Part shown: positions 9,603 through 20,210 of the stretch, piece by piece
How the letters are laid out: each line of letters begins with the position of its first letter
Numbering within the stretch: the first letter of the stretch is position 1
Assembly (NCBI GenBank): GCA_021847345.1
Contig: JAJZTW010000012.1
Span: 1-64,000, forward strand
From: Pseudomonadota bacterium
GTDB lineage: Bacteria > Pseudomonadota > Gammaproteobacteria > Burkholderiales > Burkholderiaceae_C
DNA: 64,000 bases
Direction of reading: 5' to 3'
Notes under the pieces: generated by a model
Told to the model about the DNA's origin: nothing
The model's input: the letters and a program-made list of their open reading frames with translations, nothing else
Databases searched by the model: none
Program-made: the position numbers and the translations under genes

Positions 9603-11441
9603 TCAGGACCCCAGCGCCAGCACTCCCATCACGGCCGGATCCGGCTGCACCACATGCCAGGTCGACGGGAAGAAGGTCGCGTACACGCCGGCCCAGCTCT
9701 CGCCCGCCGCGTTGATCGACGACACGGTCAGGGTCAGCCATCCGGCGCGCAGTGCCTCGCGCTCCATGCCCAGCGAGGTGATGGTCGAGCCTGCCGGCGC
9801 CGCCGGGTCGATACCCGCCATCGAGTCACCCTCCTCGAGCACCTTGAACACCGGGCTCATGCCACCGGCGTTGCTGCCCTTGCCGGGCAGCGCCGAGCCG
9901 TAGATGCCGCTCGCCGGCGGCGCGCTGGCTCCGGCAACCGGGCTCAGCGAACCCTTGAACAGCACGCCACGCGCACCGTCCACCGCGGTGAACGCGGAAG
10001 CGCGCCAACGCGGGAGCTCGGAATCCGTCTCGGCCGAGCCGGTCGCCGGGGGCTTGCCCGAGTAGGTCCAGAACAGCAGGTCCTGGAACTGCCCGGTCGT
10101 GCCGGTGCCGGCGCGCGCGGCCATCCACAGCTTGCCGCTCGCCGTGTCGTACACGAAGATGCCCTGGTTGACCGGCTCCTGCAGGCTGGCCACGCCATTC
10201 GTCGCCCCGTACTGGGATTGGCAGTAGTTCAGCAGGTCCTTGTTGCCATCGGTCGGGCAGCTGCGCGTGATCGTGCGCACCTGCGCCGGATCCTGCGGAT
10301 TCTGCGTATCCCACGCTCCCCAGAAGGAGACGTAGCGGCCGTCGTAGCCCAGGCCTTCGCCGATCTGCGTGAAGGTGGGCGCCGGGGCGCTGGCGTTGGG
10401 TGCCGGCAGCGGCACGCCGTTGGCGTCAGGCACGGGATCGCCGATTTTCACCAGTGTGTTCAGCGCCGGATTCGGCGCCACGTTGGCCAGGTACAGCCCA
10501 CCCGCCGTCGGCGCGTTCTCGTTGTCCAGGCCGACGAACACCACCTTGCCACCGGCGGCGCTGGGCGGCGCGGTGGAGCCGAAGGTGCCCGACGCCCCCG
10601 GAATCGGCGTCATGGTGTTGGCGATCAGCTGCACCGGCGCATTGGGCGTGTTCAGGTCGCGGTAGTACACGCCGGTGCTGCCGGTCGTGCCGTCGGTGTA
10701 ATTGCCCTTGAACACCACGTAGCGCCCCTGGGTCACCGACGGCGAGCCGGGGAACTGGTCGAATCGGGTTGCCGGCGTGGTCGCTCCGGGCACCTGCATG
10801 TAGCTGAACTCGGGTACCGCGCCGAGCAGGTTCACCGCGGTGCTCAGCGCCCGGGTCATGGTCGCGTACACGCCGGTGGTGCCCAGCTTGGTGCCGTCGG
10901 CCAGGGTCCACACCGGGTCGGATTGCCCGCGCGTGGCGATCACCGCGGTATCGATGTCGATGCGCGGGATCGACGGGAACTCGTTGAACTGCGCCTGGGT
11001 GTTGTTCGGGTCGGGCACCAGCATGTTGGTGTCGCCCACCGTGTACATCGGAGGCTTGGCCACGCAGATGTCCACCGCGAACACGCCGCGGGTCATGCCG
11101 GTGCTGCCGGGGCTGCCCGAGGTACCGGCAGCCGCGCTGCTGGAGCCGACAGGCTCACGCGCGCGGCCGCGAAAAACCACCATGCCGTAACGGTTCACCG
11201 ACGGCTGGTTGTAGCTGAAAAAGGCCAGGGACAGGGAGTCCGGAATCAGGGTCTGGTTGTTCGCCACGGTCTTCCAGGCCCCGGTGACGTCCTTGCCGGG
11301 CACGCAGGAACTGACCTGGTCGCCGGGCACGTAGGGTTTGAACGGAACCAGGGTGCCCGAGCTGCCGCCGCCGCAGGCGGCGAGCAGGCCAAGCGTGGCG
11401 GCGGCGGCCAGTGCCGTCAGGGTATGGGTGCGGTGTCTCAT
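9603..11441 (-). CDS. Large lipoprotein of unknown function, 612 aa
   Basis: Starts MRHRTHTLTALAAAATLGLL with lipobox LLAACGGG, so it is exported and lipid-anchored. The remainder is a Gly/Pro/Thr/Asn-rich protein with several similar short blocks (GVYATMTRAL, GVYYRDLN, GLYLANV, GIFVYDT, GIYGSAL) and repeated ...IGDPVPD / LEEGDSMAG turns, resembling a beta-propeller or repeated sheet protein. Four pairs of Cys sit in the mature part (for example SSCVPGKD, DICVAK, RSCPTDG, NYCQSQ). I do not recognise a catalytic motif. It is monocistronic with a palindromic element at its stop codon. The start at 11441 is the only ATG placed directly before the signal peptide. Confidence 0.75.
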   Translation of the reverse strand: MRHRTHTLTALAAAATLGLLAACGGGSSGTLVPFKPYVPGDQVSSCVPGKDVTGAWKTVANNQTLIPDSLSLAFFSYNQPSVNRYGMVVFRGRAREPVGSSSAAAGTSGSPGSTGMTRGVFAVDICVAKPPMYTVGDTNMLVPDPNNTQAQFNEFPSIPRIDIDTAVIATRGQSDPVWTLADGTKLGTTGVYATMTRALSTAVNLLGAVPEFSYMQVPGATTPATRFDQFPGSPSVTQGRYVVFKGNYTDGTTGSTGVYYRDLNTPNAPVQLIANTMTPIPGASGTFGSTAPPSAAGGKVVFVGLDNENAPTAGGLYLANVAPNPALNTLVKIGDPVPDANGVPLPAPNASAPAPTFTQIGEGLGYDGRYVSFWGAWDTQNPQDPAQVRTITRSCPTDGNKDLLNYCQSQYGATNGVASLQEPVNQGIFVYDTASGKLWMAARAGTGTTGQFQDLLFWTYSGKPPATGSAETDSELPRWRASAFTAVDGARGVLFKGSLSPVAGASAPPASGIYGSALPGKGSNAGGMSPVFKVLEEGDSMAGIDPAAPAGSTITSLGMEREALRAGWLTLTVSSINAAGESWAGVYATFFPSTWHVVQPDPAVMGVLALGS

Positions 11442-11523
11442 GGCGGACTCCCGAAAGGTGTGAGGTGTTCGCCCGGGACTGCGGCGCGGCTGCGCCGCTC
11501 CCGGGTCGGTTTCAGAGCCTGAT

Positions 11524-11946
11524 TCAGCGGCTGATCTGGTCGCGATCCTGGTCGCGGTCCTGGTCCTGGTCGCGCGTGCGGTCCTGGTCCTGGTCACGCG
11601 TGCGGTCCTGGTCGCGATCGCGATCCCGGTCGCGGTCCTGGTCCTGCTGCTGGTCGCGGGTGCGCTCGCGTTCCTGCGTGCGCTCACGCGTCTGGGTCTG
11701 CTCGCGGCTTTGCGTGCCCTGGCCCGTTCCCGGCCCGGGTCCGGCACCGGGCCCGGGGCCCATGCCCCCACCCATGCCACCACCCGCTCCACCACCAGCG
11801 CCGCCTCCGCCGCCCGCACCGCCGCCACCGGCTCCGCCGCCTCCACCGCCGCCGCCACCGCCGGCAAAGGCAAGCACAGGCAGCGCCAGCGTGCCGCAGA
11901 GGGCCAACACCAGCGAACGTCGGCTCATTGACGAGTTCCTGCTCAT
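11524..11946 (-). CDS. Secreted protein with poly-Gly and Arg/Asp/Gln repeat tail, 140 aa
   Basis: Signal peptide MSRNSSMSRRSLVLALCGTL is cleaved near AFA. The mature protein is two low-complexity blocks: about 45 residues of Gly/Ala/Met/Pro, then about 60 residues of Arg, Asp, Gln, Thr and Glu built from QDRDRDRD and DQDRTRDQ units. The DNA at about 11529-11660 is accordingly a short-period repeat (CGGTCCTGG/CGCGATCGC). GGAG six bases before ATG 11946 supports this start over 12009. A possible promoter (TTGTTG, 17 bases, TAAATG on the minus strand) sits near 12002-12030. The layout resembles the 4264-4686 protein, but the sequences are not obviously homologous. Function unknown. Confidence 0.65.
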   Translation of the reverse strand: MSRNSSMSRRSLVLALCGTLALPVLAFAGGGGGGGGGGAGGGGAGGGGGAGGGAGGGMGGGMGPGPGAGPGPGTGQGTQSREQTQTRERTQERERTRDQQQDQDRDRDRDRDQDRTRDQDQDRTRDQDQDRDQDRDQISR

Positions 11947-12080
11947 GATCCACTCCTTCTGCCAACCCGCAACAGCGCGGGCCGTTGCAACAGTTGTAGG
12001 ATTCGTCACATTTACTTACATTGTGCGAGATCAACAAACGCATCGCCCTGGCGACGCCGCGACGCGCTTGCTGCGCCAGA

Positions 12081-14942
12081 TCAGGAATCGGGCTGCGAAG
12101 GCAGGGTCGTCGACACGTTGGCGGCGTCCGGCTCGCCCACGGCGCGAAGCACGAACTCGCGGCTCGCGCGCAGCAGCCGGCTGGCCTCGGCGAACTCGCC
12201 GGCCCCCGGCTGATCGGCCCGCAACGCCTCGCCGATGACCAGGCGCAGGATGGCGCGCCTGGGCCACCAGCTGCCGTCCGGCAGCAGTCGGCGGGTCCCG
12301 CACAGGGCCACCGGCAGCACGGGAACCGAGGCGCGCACCGCGGCGCTGAAGGCACCGAGGTGGAAGGCGAGCACCCCTTCGGCACGCCGGAAGGTGCCTT
12401 CGGCGAACACGCAGGGACTGGCGCCCGCGCGTGCGAGGTCGACCATGCGCTGCACGTCGGCCAGGCCCTGGCGCGCCGCCACTCGCTCGACGAACACCAC
12501 TCCGAGGCGCCGCAGGCAATGCGCGAGCAGGCGCCCGCGCTCCAGTTCGCGCTTGGCCACGAAGCTCAGCGGCCGCTCCAGCGCCGCCAGCAGCACCAGC
12601 GCGTCGGCATAGCTGGCATGGTTGACCACCACCACGTACCCCTGGCCAGGCGTGGCCGGCCAGCTCCCCTGCAACTGCAGGCGCAGCCCGGCCGCGCGCA
12701 GCATCCAGCCGGCGATGCGATGTGCCCTGCGCCACGCCTGCCGCGGCTGCCGGCTTGACATCACGACCAGGCAAAGCAGCGGGCCGAGCAAGCCCACGAC
12801 CAGCCAGGCGCGAGCCGCCCAGGCCGCCGCGCCCAGCGCGCGCCCGAATCGCGCGGCCGATGCCACGAGCATCGCCGCGCCCAGGCGCAGAACCTGCCAC
12901 GCGGGCGCGCGCGTCGGCGCCCCCAGCGTGCCCGCCAGGTACAGCTCGCGCGTGGCCGAGCGGCGCAGCTTGCCGCTGGAGGTCTTGAGCAGGCTGCCCG
13001 GAGGCACCAGGCGCACCACGTCGGCCCCCTCGCCCAGCAGCGCCTGCAGACGCGCGGCGACCGACTCGCGCAGCCTGCGCTGGCGTGCCGGGTCACTGGC
13101 GTGGGTTTCCGCCACGACCACCAGCGCCTCGGTGCCGCTGGCCGGATCGGCGACGCCGAAGGCCACCACTCGACCCTTGCGCACCCCGGGGATGTCGCCG
13201 ACCGCCTGCTCGATCTCGTCCGGGTGCAGGTGGCGCCCGCCGCGGATGATCAGGTCCTTCACGCGTCCCGTGATGACGTATTCGCCTTCCGCGAAGTAGG
13301 CCAGGTCGCCGCTATCCAGCCAGCCCTGCGGTTGCAGCAGCGCCTGCGTCGCCTCCGGGTTGCGCCAGTAGCCGCGCGTCGCCGAAGGTCCGCGAAACTG
13401 CAGTCGCCCTTCGACTCGCTGCGCCAACTCGAAGCCGGCTTCGTCGACCACGCGCACCTGATGGCCGGGAAGGGCCCGCCCGCAGGACACGAAGCGCAGC
13501 GCCGTGGTGTCGTCCGGCGCGGCCGGCCGCGCCACGCGCAGGCGCGTGAAGCTTTCGCGATCGATGCGGTCGATGCGCGCACCGCGGCCGACGGGCGGCA
13601 CGAGCAGGCCCACCGTGCTCTCGGCCAGCCCGTACACCGGGGTCAGCGCCTGCGCGCGCAGTCCGCAAGGCGCGAAGCGCGCCGCGAAGCGCTCGACGGT
13701 GCGCGGGCTGACGGCTTCGGCCCCGCTGGCCATGATTCGTACCTTGCCGAGGTCAAGCCCGGCCAGGTCGGCGTCCGTCGCATGGCGCAGGCACAACTCG
13801 TAGGCGAAGTTCGGCGCCGCGGTCAGGGTACCGCGCCAGCGATGCATCGCCCACAGCCAGGACATCGGGCGCGCGAGGAACTCGAGCGGCGACATGAGCA
13901 CCAGCACCCGTCCGTAGTACACGCTGGCCAGCCAGGCAGCGATCAGGCCCATGTCGTGGTACAGGGGAAGCCAGCTGACGAACACGTCGTCGGGCAGGAC
14001 GCCCACCGCGTCGCCCATGGCGCGGATGTTGGCCAGCAGGTTGGCATGGCTGAGCACCACCCCCTTCGGGCTGCCGGTGCTGCCCGAGGTGTACTGGATG
14101 AACGCGATGTCGTCCGCGGCGCAGTCGGCCACGGCTTCGCCGGGCGGCCCGCGCAGGCACTGCTCGACCGCCACCACCGTCGCCAGTCCCGGCACCAGCG
14201 CGCGCAGCACGCGCGCCGCCGGCATGGCCTGCGGCGTGCTGAGCAGCAGCGAGGCCTGGGCATTCGACAAGATGCCGGCATGGCGCCGAAGGTGGTCCTC
14301 GAGGGTCGCGAGGTTGGCCGGTGGATAGATCGGCACCGGCACGGCGCCACCCAGCAGCACGCCCCAGTATGCGTACAGGTACTCGGCGCAGGTGGGCAGC
14401 ATGATGCCCACGGTGGCACCGCGCGCCAGACCCTGGCGGCGCAGCCAGCCGGCGATGCGCAGCGCGCCGTCCTGCAGCTGCGCGTAGCTCAGCGCCTGCT
14501 CCTCCCCGCGCGCCCACAACACCACCTGCACCCGATCGCCATGCCGCGCCACGTGCCAGCGCAGCACCTCGTCGAGGGTGCGCGCGTGCGCGGGAATGTC
14601 CGCCGGCGCCGGCGGCAGCGGCGCGGCGCGTGCCTGGCGTGCCTCGCGCGGCACCCGCGGAGCACGCGCGGCGCGCAACAGCAGGCCGGCGATGTCGCGC
14701 ACCGAATCGGCCTCGGCCAGTGCACCCGCCGGAAGTTGCGTGTCGAAGGCGCGCTCGACGCGCAGCAGCAATTCTGCGCGGGCCAGGCTGTCGAGCCCGA
14801 GATCGCGCTGCAACGAACTGTCGAGGCCGGCCTGCGCGACCGCGCACGCCGGGTCGAGTTCGAGCCAAAGCTCGCGCACCAGCTCGAGCACGCGGCGCTG
14901 CGCGTCGGCAAGCGCGTCGTCGGTGGGCCGGATCTCGGGCAT
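12081..14942 (-). CDS. ACP - fatty acyl-AMP ligase - PlsC acyltransferase fusion, 953 aa
   Basis: Three domains in one chain. Residues 1-90: acyl carrier protein with the phosphopantetheine site DLGLDSLARAE (Ser52). Residues about 110-690: FadD32/FAAL-like acyl-adenylate ligase with QYTSGSTGSPKG near 283, FVSWLPLYHDMGLI (FAAL type), VYGLAEST and GRVKDLIIRGG. After a hydrophobic stretch (about 700-745) the last 200 residues are a 1-acylglycerol-phosphate acyltransferase with NHASYAD (HX4D, near 772) and FAEGTFRRAEG. It should activate a fatty acid as acyl-AMP, load it on its own ACP and pass it to a lipid acceptor at the inner membrane. The acceptor is unknown. It is 113 bases behind the next gene of the catabolic run and may be a separate unit. 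Confidence 0.85.
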   Translation of the reverse strand: MPEIRPTDDALADAQRRVLELVRELWLELDPACAVAQAGLDSSLQRDLGLDSLARAELLLRVERAFDTQLPAGALAEADSVRDIAGLLLRAARAPRVPREARQARAAPLPPAPADIPAHARTLDEVLRWHVARHGDRVQVVLWARGEEQALSYAQLQDGALRIAGWLRRQGLARGATVGIMLPTCAEYLYAYWGVLLGGAVPVPIYPPANLATLEDHLRRHAGILSNAQASLLLSTPQAMPAARVLRALVPGLATVVAVEQCLRGPPGEAVADCAADDIAFIQYTSGSTGSPKGVVLSHANLLANIRAMGDAVGVLPDDVFVSWLPLYHDMGLIAAWLASVYYGRVLVLMSPLEFLARPMSWLWAMHRWRGTLTAAPNFAYELCLRHATDADLAGLDLGKVRIMASGAEAVSPRTVERFAARFAPCGLRAQALTPVYGLAESTVGLLVPPVGRGARIDRIDRESFTRLRVARPAAPDDTTALRFVSCGRALPGHQVRVVDEAGFELAQRVEGRLQFRGPSATRGYWRNPEATQALLQPQGWLDSGDLAYFAEGEYVITGRVKDLIIRGGRHLHPDEIEQAVGDIPGVRKGRVVAFGVADPASGTEALVVVAETHASDPARQRRLRESVAARLQALLGEGADVVRLVPPGSLLKTSSGKLRRSATRELYLAGTLGAPTRAPAWQVLRLGAAMLVASAARFGRALGAAAWAARAWLVVGLLGPLLCLVVMSSRQPRQAWRRAHRIAGWMLRAAGLRLQLQGSWPATPGQGYVVVVNHASYADALVLLAALERPLSFVAKRELERGRLLAHCLRRLGVVFVERVAARQGLADVQRMVDLARAGASPCVFAEGTFRRAEGVLAFHLGAFSAAVRASVPVLPVALCGTRRLLPDGSWWPRRAILRLVIGEALRADQPGAGEFAEASRLLRASREFVLRAVGEPDAANVSTTLPSQPDS

Positions 14943-15055
14943 GGGCTGGGCGCGCGGTCGGGGAACGACAGCCCCGCATGGTGCGAGCGCGTCCCCTGCC
15001 GCAGGCTACCCGCGCGCCGCGCGAGGGGCCATCGGTGGCCCCCCGATCCACCCGC

Positions 15056-16726
15056 TCAGCCGCCGGCGCCGGATGCCGCCTCGCGCTCCTGCAGCGCGCG
15101 CCACATCACCTTGCCCGTGCCCGACTTGGGCAGCGCGTCGACGAACTCGACCACGCGCGGGCTCTTGTAGGCCGCCATGTGGCCATGGGCCCAGTCGATG
15201 ATGTCGCGCTCGCTCACCCTCGTGCGCGCGTCGGGACGCAGGACCACGAAGGCCTTCACGGTCTCGCCGCGATGCGCGTCGCGGGCGCCCACCACGCAGG
15301 CCTCGACGATGTCCGGATGCTGGTACATCAGGGTCTCGACCTCGGCCGGCCACACCTTGAAGCCGGAGGCGTTGATCATGCGCTTGAGCCGGTCGACCAT
15401 GAAAAAGTAACCATCCTCGTCGACCCGCCCGAGGTCCCCGGTGCGCAGCCAGCGCCGCCCGTCGATTTCCACGAAAGCCTGTTCGGTGGCCTGCGGCTGC
15501 CCCCAGTAGCCCTGCATGACCTGCGGGCCGCTGACCAGGATCTCACCCACCTCGCCCACCGCCAGCTCGCGCAGGGTCTGCGGGTCCACCACGCGCGAAT
15601 GCGTGTCGAAGATGGGAATTCCCAGGCATTGCGCCTTGCAGCGCCCCGGCGGGTTGATGTGGGTCGGGGCCATGGTCTCGGTCATGCCATAGCCCTCCAT
15701 GTAGGTGATTCCGCACAACTCCTGCAGGCGCGCCGCCACGGCATCGGGCATGGCCGCGCCTCCACCGCCCATGTTCCACACGCTCGACAGGTCGTACTCG
15801 GCCACGCGAGGGTTCATCAGGAAATCCACCACCATGGTCGAGATGGCATGCCACGAGCCCACGCGCCAATGCTCGACGCAGCGCGCCGCCGCGTCGCGGT
15901 CCCAGCGCGCCAGCAACACCACGGTGTTGCCCCGGTACAGCGCGGCGTTGAGGCTCATCTGCATGCCGGTGACGTGGAAGAACGGCAGCACCGCCAGCAC
16001 GGTGTTGTCGGACGGCAGGCGCACCCACTCGGCACCCGCCGCCGCCGTGCTCATCACGCTGCGATGCGTGTGCATGCAGCCCTTGGGCTGACCGGTGGTG
16101 CCCGAGGTGTAGGGCATCACGCAAAGGTCGTCGGGCCCCGTGGCGAGCGGCGCGGCCGACAGCCCGGCGTCGAGCATGTCGCGCCACCCCACCAGGCCCT
16201 CGCCCGCGAGTTCGCGCGCGGGCTCGGCCAGCGCGGCCGGCAGCGCCACCGGCGAGTCGGACCCCGCGTATTCCGACAACGCCGCGACGATCACGTGCTC
16301 GAGCCCCTGGCCGAGCAGGGGCTGCACGCGCTCCAGCAGTTCCTGGCCGCACAAGGCCACGCGAGCGCCGCTGTCGCGCACATAGTGCGCCAGCTCGGCG
16401 CTCAGGTTCATCGGGTTCACCGGAACGACGACGCCGCCGGCGCGAAGGATGCCGTAGAAGGCCAGAACGAACTGCGGGCTGTTCTGCATGTCCAGCAGCA
16501 CGCGGTCGCCCTGGCGCACCCCGCAGCGCTGCTGCAGGAAGCCGGCGATGGCCTCGCACTGGCGCCGGAACTCGCCATAGCTGAGCCGGCCGCCGTAGAA
16601 GATCAGGAAATCCTTGTCGGGAAAGCGCCGTGCCGCGACCTCGACGTTGTCGTACAGGTTGGTCGCTGGAATGCTCAGGTGCCGCGGCAGGCCCTTCGGC
16701 CAGTGCTTCAAGTGCAGTTCGCTCAC
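15056..16726 (-). CDS. Acyl-CoA synthetase (AMP-dependent ligase), 556 aa
   Basis: Adenylate-forming CoA ligase of the FadD/medium-chain group. Motifs: PYTSGTTGQPKGCMHTH (A3), YMEGYGMTET (A5), WLRTGDLGRVDEDGYFF (A7), KRMINASGFKVWPAEVE (A8) and PKSGTGKVMWR with the C-terminal catalytic Lys. The frame has no ATG near the conserved N-terminus; GTG at 16726 with GGAG seven to ten bases upstream is the likely start (MSELHLKHWPKGL). It follows the acyl-CoA dehydrogenase by 40 bases, so it is in the same operon and probably activates the acid that the operon degrades. Substrate unknown. Confidence 0.87.
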   Translation of the reverse strand: MSELHLKHWPKGLPRHLSIPATNLYDNVEVAARRFPDKDFLIFYGGRLSYGEFRRQCEAIAGFLQQRCGVRQGDRVLLDMQNSPQFVLAFYGILRAGGVVVPVNPMNLSAELAHYVRDSGARVALCGQELLERVQPLLGQGLEHVIVAALSEYAGSDSPVALPAALAEPARELAGEGLVGWRDMLDAGLSAAPLATGPDDLCVMPYTSGTTGQPKGCMHTHRSVMSTAAAGAEWVRLPSDNTVLAVLPFFHVTGMQMSLNAALYRGNTVVLLARWDRDAAARCVEHWRVGSWHAISTMVVDFLMNPRVAEYDLSSVWNMGGGGAAMPDAVAARLQELCGITYMEGYGMTETMAPTHINPPGRCKAQCLGIPIFDTHSRVVDPQTLRELAVGEVGEILVSGPQVMQGYWGQPQATEQAFVEIDGRRWLRTGDLGRVDEDGYFFMVDRLKRMINASGFKVWPAEVETLMYQHPDIVEACVVGARDAHRGETVKAFVVLRPDARTRVSERDIIDWAHGHMAAYKSPRVVEFVDALPKSGTGKVMWRALQEREAASGAGG

Positions 16727-16766
16727 GCTCGTCTCCTCAACGCCATGCCGGACTCGTCGGTCCGTG

Positions 16767-18014
<1,248 letters not shown>

Positions 18015-18050
18015 CGGGTTCTCCGGATCGGGGTCGGAAGGGATCGAGGC

Positions 18051-19130
18051 TCAGGCCGCGCCGATGCGCTGCACCTGCGCCCAGGCCGCCTCGGCCAGCG
18101 GGCGCGCGCGCGCGCCGGCGTCCAGCGCCTCGGCGCTGGCGGCGTTGCCCTGCAGCGCGCGTGCCAGCACGCCCTGCAGGATGGCGGACAGGCGGAACAT
18201 GTTGAAGGCCAGGAAGAACTCCCACTGCTCGCGCGGCACCGGGTCACGATCGGTGCGCCGGCAGTAGGCCGCCACGTACTGCGACTCGGTCGGGATGCCC
18301 AGCGCGCCCAGGTCCTCGCCCGACATGCCGCGGAACTGCCCCGGCCCGAGGCGCCAGGCCATGCAGTGGTAGGCGAAGTCGGCCAGCGGATGCCCCAGCG
18401 TCGACAGCTCCCAGTCCAGCACCGCCAGCACGCGCGGCTCGCTGGGGTGGAAGATCAGGTTGTCCATGCGGAAGTCCCCGTGCACCACCGCCACCTCGTC
18501 GCCCTGCGGGACATGCTCGGGCAGCCACTGCATGAGGTTTTCCATCGCCGGCATCGGCTCGGTCTGGCTCGCCCGGTACTGCTGGCTCCAGCGCGCGATC
18601 TGGCGCGCCACGTACTGCCCGGGCTTGCCGTAGTCGCCCAGACCGACGGCCTGGGGATCGACCCGATGCAGCGCCGCGATCACCCGGTTCATCTCGTCGA
18701 ACAGCGCGCCACGCTCGCCGGGCGACAACCCGGGAAGTCGCGGGTCCCAGAAAATGCGCCCGGCCACCCAGTCCATGACGTAGAACGCGGTGCCGATCAC
18801 CGACTCGTCGGTGCACAGCACCCGCATGCGCGGCACCGGCACGTCGCTGCCGGCGAGCGCCGACATCACGCGGTATTCGCGGTCCACCGCATGGGCCGAC
18901 GGCAACAGCTTGCCCGGCGGCTTGCGCCGCAGCACCCAGCGCTGCCCGCGCGCGTCTTCCAGCAGGTAGGTGGGATTGGACTGCCCGCCCTCGAACTGCG
19001 ACACGCGCAGCGGCAGCTGCAGCGGCTCGATATGCGCCCGCAGGTACTCGCCCAGGCGCTGGGCGTCGAAGGCCAGCGCGGGGCTGATGTCGCGCATGCG
19101 CGCGGACGTCTCGGCTGGGGTGGAGGCCAT
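18051..19130 (-). CDS. Aminoglycoside-phosphotransferase-like kinase, ACAD10/LvaA type, 359 aa
   Basis: Protein-kinase-like APH fold. The N-lobe has FEGGQSNPTYLLED and the ATP-binding Lys region VLRRKPPG; the catalytic loop is VVHGDFRMDNLIFHP and the metal-binding segment VLDWELSTLGHPLADFAYHC. This exact style is that of the ACAD10/11 kinase domain and bacterial LvaA, which phosphorylate the 4-hydroxyl of 4-hydroxyacyl-CoAs, rather than antibiotic-resistance kinases. It sits 36 bases before the ACAD11-type dehydrogenase, supporting joint function. No small LvaB-like subunit gene is visible next to it. The start ATG at 19130 fits the usual length of about 350 residues. Confidence 0.85.
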   Translation of the reverse strand: MASTPAETSARMRDISPALAFDAQRLGEYLRAHIEPLQLPLRVSQFEGGQSNPTYLLEDARGQRWVLRRKPPGKLLPSAHAVDREYRVMSALAGSDVPVPRMRVLCTDESVIGTAFYVMDWVAGRIFWDPRLPGLSPGERGALFDEMNRVIAALHRVDPQAVGLGDYGKPGQYVARQIARWSQQYRASQTEPMPAMENLMQWLPEHVPQGDEVAVVHGDFRMDNLIFHPSEPRVLAVLDWELSTLGHPLADFAYHCMAWRLGPGQFRGMSGEDLGALGIPTESQYVAAYCRRTDRDPVPREQWEFFLAFNMFRLSAILQGVLARALQGNAASAEALDAGARARPLAEAAWAQVQRIGAA

Positions 19131-19164
19131 GCCATGCTTCTCCCGTGGAGGTCGGGCGCGAGGC

Positions 19165-20163
19165 TCAGCCCACGCGCACCAGTTGCTTGCCGAAGTTCTC
19201 GCCGCGCAGCATGCCGATGAACGCCTGCGGCGCCTGCTCCAGCCCGTCGGCGACCGACTCGCGCCAGCGCAGCTTGCCGGCCGCGACCAGCTCGCCCAGC
19301 TCGCGCAGCGCCTGCGGCCACAGTTCCATGTGCTCGGAGACGATGAAGCCCTGCAGCTTCAGTCGCTGCACCAGCACCGCGCGAACGTTGCGCATGGCGT
19401 AGGGCTCGGTGTTGTTGTAGTCGGAGATCATGCCGCACAGCGCGATGCGCCCGAAGGGCTGCATCAGCCCGAGCAGGCGATCGAAGATCTCGCCGCCGAC
19501 GTTCTCGAACAGGCAATGCGCTCCGTCGCCCACCGCTGCCCGCAGGTCGGCGCCCAGGCGCCCGGCCTTGTAGTCCACGCAGGCGTCGAAGCCGAGTTCG
19601 TCGGTGACATAGCGGCTCTTGGCGGCGCCGCCGGCCACGCCGACGACCCGGCAACCCTGCGATTTCGCCAGCTGGCCGACCACCGAGCCGACCGCGCCCG
19701 AGGCCGCGGTCACCACCACGGTCTCGCCGGCGCGCGGTTCGCAGATGCGCTGCAGCCCGTACCACGCCGTGACCCCGGGCATGCCCAGCGGGCCGAGGTA
19801 GGCCTGCAGGGGCACCCGCGAGGCGTCGACCTTCATCAGCGCGCGCGCCGGCGCGCAGCCGTATTGCTGCCAGCCCAGCATGCCGACCACGTGGTCGCCG
19901 GGGCGCAGGGCGGGGTCGCGCGAATCGATCACCTCGCCCACGGTGCCGCCGATCATCACCGCACCCACGTCCACCGGATCGGCGTAGGACTTGGCTGCCG
20001 ACATGCGCCCGCGCATGTACGGGTCGAGCGAAAGCCACAGGTTGCGCACCAGCACCTGGCCATCGGCCGGGGACGGCATCGGCGCCTCGTGGAGCCGGAA
20101 GTGCCTGGGCTCGACCCAGCCCTCGGGGCGTTCGGCCAGCAGGACCTGCAGGTTTCGGGACAT
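19165..20163 (-). CDS. NADPH-dependent MDR oxidoreductase, CurA/prostaglandin-reductase-like, 332 aa
   Basis: Zinc-free medium-chain reductase. The N-terminal region LLAERPEGWVEPRHFRL and the segment LSLDPYMRGRMS are hallmarks of the curcumin/alkenal double-bond reductase group (E. coli CurA, mammalian PTGR1). The cofactor loop is VVTAASGAVGSVVGQLAK with the following VVGVAGGAAKSRYV typical of NADPH use; ENVGGEIFDRLLGLM closes the site. Such enzymes reduce the C=C bond of alpha,beta-unsaturated ketones or aldehydes. It lies in the middle of the acyl-CoA operon, 34 and 47 bases from its neighbours, suggesting a role on an unsaturated or keto side-chain intermediate. Confidence 0.85.
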   Translation of the reverse strand: MSRNLQVLLAERPEGWVEPRHFRLHEAPMPSPADGQVLVRNLWLSLDPYMRGRMSAAKSYADPVDVGAVMIGGTVGEVIDSRDPALRPGDHVVGMLGWQQYGCAPARALMKVDASRVPLQAYLGPLGMPGVTAWYGLQRICEPRAGETVVVTAASGAVGSVVGQLAKSQGCRVVGVAGGAAKSRYVTDELGFDACVDYKAGRLGADLRAAVGDGAHCLFENVGGEIFDRLLGLMQPFGRIALCGMISDYNNTEPYAMRNVRAVLVQRLKLQGFIVSEHMELWPQALRELGELVAAGKLRWRESVADGLEQAPQAFIGMLRGENFGKQLVRVG

Positions 20164-20210
20164 GGGTGCTTCTCCGGATGGGTTGCGGGTGGATCGTCGG
20201 GGGCCGCGGC

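Noticed and set aside
18051-19130. Antibiotic-resistance aminoglycoside kinase
   Set aside because: Context and motif style are those of the ACAD10/LvaA kinase group, not of resistance enzymes.
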